From the IMG/VR virus record IMGVR_UViG_3300034093_000809, positions 1 through 29,450 of that record: a stretch of DNA of 29,450 bases; one strand, given 5' to 3'. Below are positions 28,485 to 29,450 of this stretch, in pieces (position 1 is the first letter of the stretch; the number at the start of each line of letters is the position of its first letter). The position numbers and the translations under genes are program-made. The DNA is from a virus. A model generated the notes under the pieces. It was given only the letters and a program-made list of their open reading frames with translations. It made no database searches and was not told where the DNA came from.

Positions 28485-29450
28485 TGTAATATGTTCGTTT
28501 GTTTTTAAATTTATCTTCAACCTTGCAAGTTAAAACGGCTTTTCGGCTAAATTCTTTGTATTCAATTGCCGGGGATTCTGAAACAATAACCGGTAAATCC
28601 AAATATTTATAGCTGAAATTGTGCGCGTTGTAATCTGAAATAAATAATTCGTTTTCGCTCAATAAAAATAATTCAACCATTGGCGTTATTATGCACTCAT
28701 TTTCTGGGTCGGTTGTTATTGTGTAATCAAATAAATTTTCCCGAATGTTGCGTTTAACCTCGCGATTGTTGTAAATTAAATTATCAATTGCGGTGTTTGG
28801 TTGACGATCACCAATAAACCCATAAAAACGATGTGTGCTAACTACATTGGAACCCGTGAAATCAATTCCCTCATTTTCTTGAAATCCATTAAATATTGCT
28901 TTAATTCTCGCGGTTTTTAATGCGCTTTGTATTGAATATTCTTTTAACTGATATTCGCCCCATTCCAACGTTCCGGAAATTCCGGATATTTGATATTCAA
29001 TAACTAATTTATAACATCCAATTCCATCGCTTGCTAAAACATCGCGCCATTCAATAGTTGTAAAATAAGCGTTTGGTTCGTTAACAAAATTTTCAATTGT
29101 TGGGGTGTACGTTGTTATTTGTCCCTCTTTATAAAGAACAAAATTAAATGTGTCCAAATTATCGGAAACTTTTATCCATGCGCTTGTAATGTCATTTTTC
29201 CAACTTTCTTGTTCATTGGACGCCAAAACCATTTGTTTACAACAACAGTCTTTTAAACCGCGGTTTTGTTCAACAAAGGTTGATGGTAATTTAATTGAAT
29301 TGAAAAATTGTTCGTACCTATCTTCGCGCTTTTTACAACCGCATGAACGCGAATCAAACGCATAAATAAAAGGGGTTAATATCCAAACACCATTACCGCC
29401 AATTGGACACAATAACGCGCCCTCTAATGTGGCAACAATCGCCGTGCCAC
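28477..29450 (-). CDS. Tail/adhesin protein spanning the junction, C-terminal part (of 482 aa)
   Basis: This holds about residues 160-482 of the protein that starts at 602; the frame is open to the window edge. After the second cysteine repeat come SCGCKKREDRYEQ, then LKDCCCKQMVLASNEQESW. A conserved-looking region follows with VLASDGIGCYKLVIEY, EGIDFTGSNV, FYGFIGDRQPNTAIDN, and LLSENELFISDYNAHNFSY followed by KYLDLPVI. That C-terminal part is typical of a tail protein found between tail tip and fibres in Bacteroidota phages. The stop overlaps the fibre ATG by eight bases. No enzymatic motif is seen. Confidence 0.85.
   Translation of the reverse strand, partial: GTAIVATLEGALLCPIGGNGVWILTPFIYAFDSRSCGCKKREDRYEQFFNSIKLPSTFVEQNRGLKDCCCKQMVLASNEQESWKNDITSAWIKVSDNLDTFNFVLYKEGQITTYTPTIENFVNEPNAYFTTIEWRDVLASDGIGCYKLVIEYQISGISGTLEWGEYQLKEYSIQSALKTARIKAIFNGFQENEGIDFTGSNVVSTHRFYGFIGDRQPNTAIDNLIYNNREVKRNIRENLFDYTITTDPENECIITPMVELFLLSENELFISDYNAHNFSYKYLDLPVIVSESPAIEYKEFSRKAVLTCKVEDKFKNKRTYYNG
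29324..29450. repeat. Terminal direct repeat, right copy
   Basis: Identical to bases 1-127; it marks circular closure of the contig. The junction-spanning gene runs through it in frame. Confidence 0.95.

Overview
This window is a complete, circularly closed genome of a tailed phage (siphovirus-like) that infects a member of the Bacteroidota. Bases 1-127 are repeated exactly at 29324-29450. Joining the two copies restores one uninterrupted reading frame across the ends, so the unique genome is 29,323 bp. The host assignment rests on three things: repeated TAnnTTTG -7 promoter boxes with no Shine-Dalgarno sites, a DUF3127-type single-strand-binding protein, and structural and small accessory proteins that look like those of Flavobacterium and related phages and prophages.

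Every gene that can be supported lies on the minus strand, so the genome is read from high to low coordinates. From the only sizeable non-coding gap (26008-26294) onward, the order is: (1) early small genes (26007-24752); (2) replication and recombination (24746-18637): winged-helix initiator, RecA-fold helicase, NinG, ERF annealing protein, YqaJ-like exonuclease, DUF3127 protein and a small HTH protein, mixed with short accessory genes; (3) packaging and head (18556-12746): TerS, TerL, portal, HK97 protease, HK97 major capsid protein; (4) neck and tail (12705-1262): adaptors, tail tube, chaperone-like genes, a 1082-residue tape measure, tail hub and tail tip; (5) fibres and adhesins (1251 across the junction to 27356); (6) lysis (27317-26295): holin-like and YkuD-like proteins. 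Two tandem terminators close the circle just before the early promoter.

No integrase, partition system or full-size repressor is visible, and no tRNA gene, CRISPR array, transposase or reverse transcriptase was seen. A strictly lytic life style is the simplest reading. There is no DNA polymerase or primase. The phage appears to load a host replisome through its own initiator and helicase and to carry its own recombination set (exonuclease, annealing protein, SSB-like protein, NinG).

The most interesting signals are not the standard genes. They are: a leader in front of the replication initiator in which the translation start region is duplicated and a complementary segment lies between the copies; a 26-bp AT-rich promoter element present three times in the early half; a 352-bp gene cassette bounded by 31-bp direct repeats; a tail protein with a duplicated 98-residue cysteine-bearing module; and a possible small RNA after the lysis genes.
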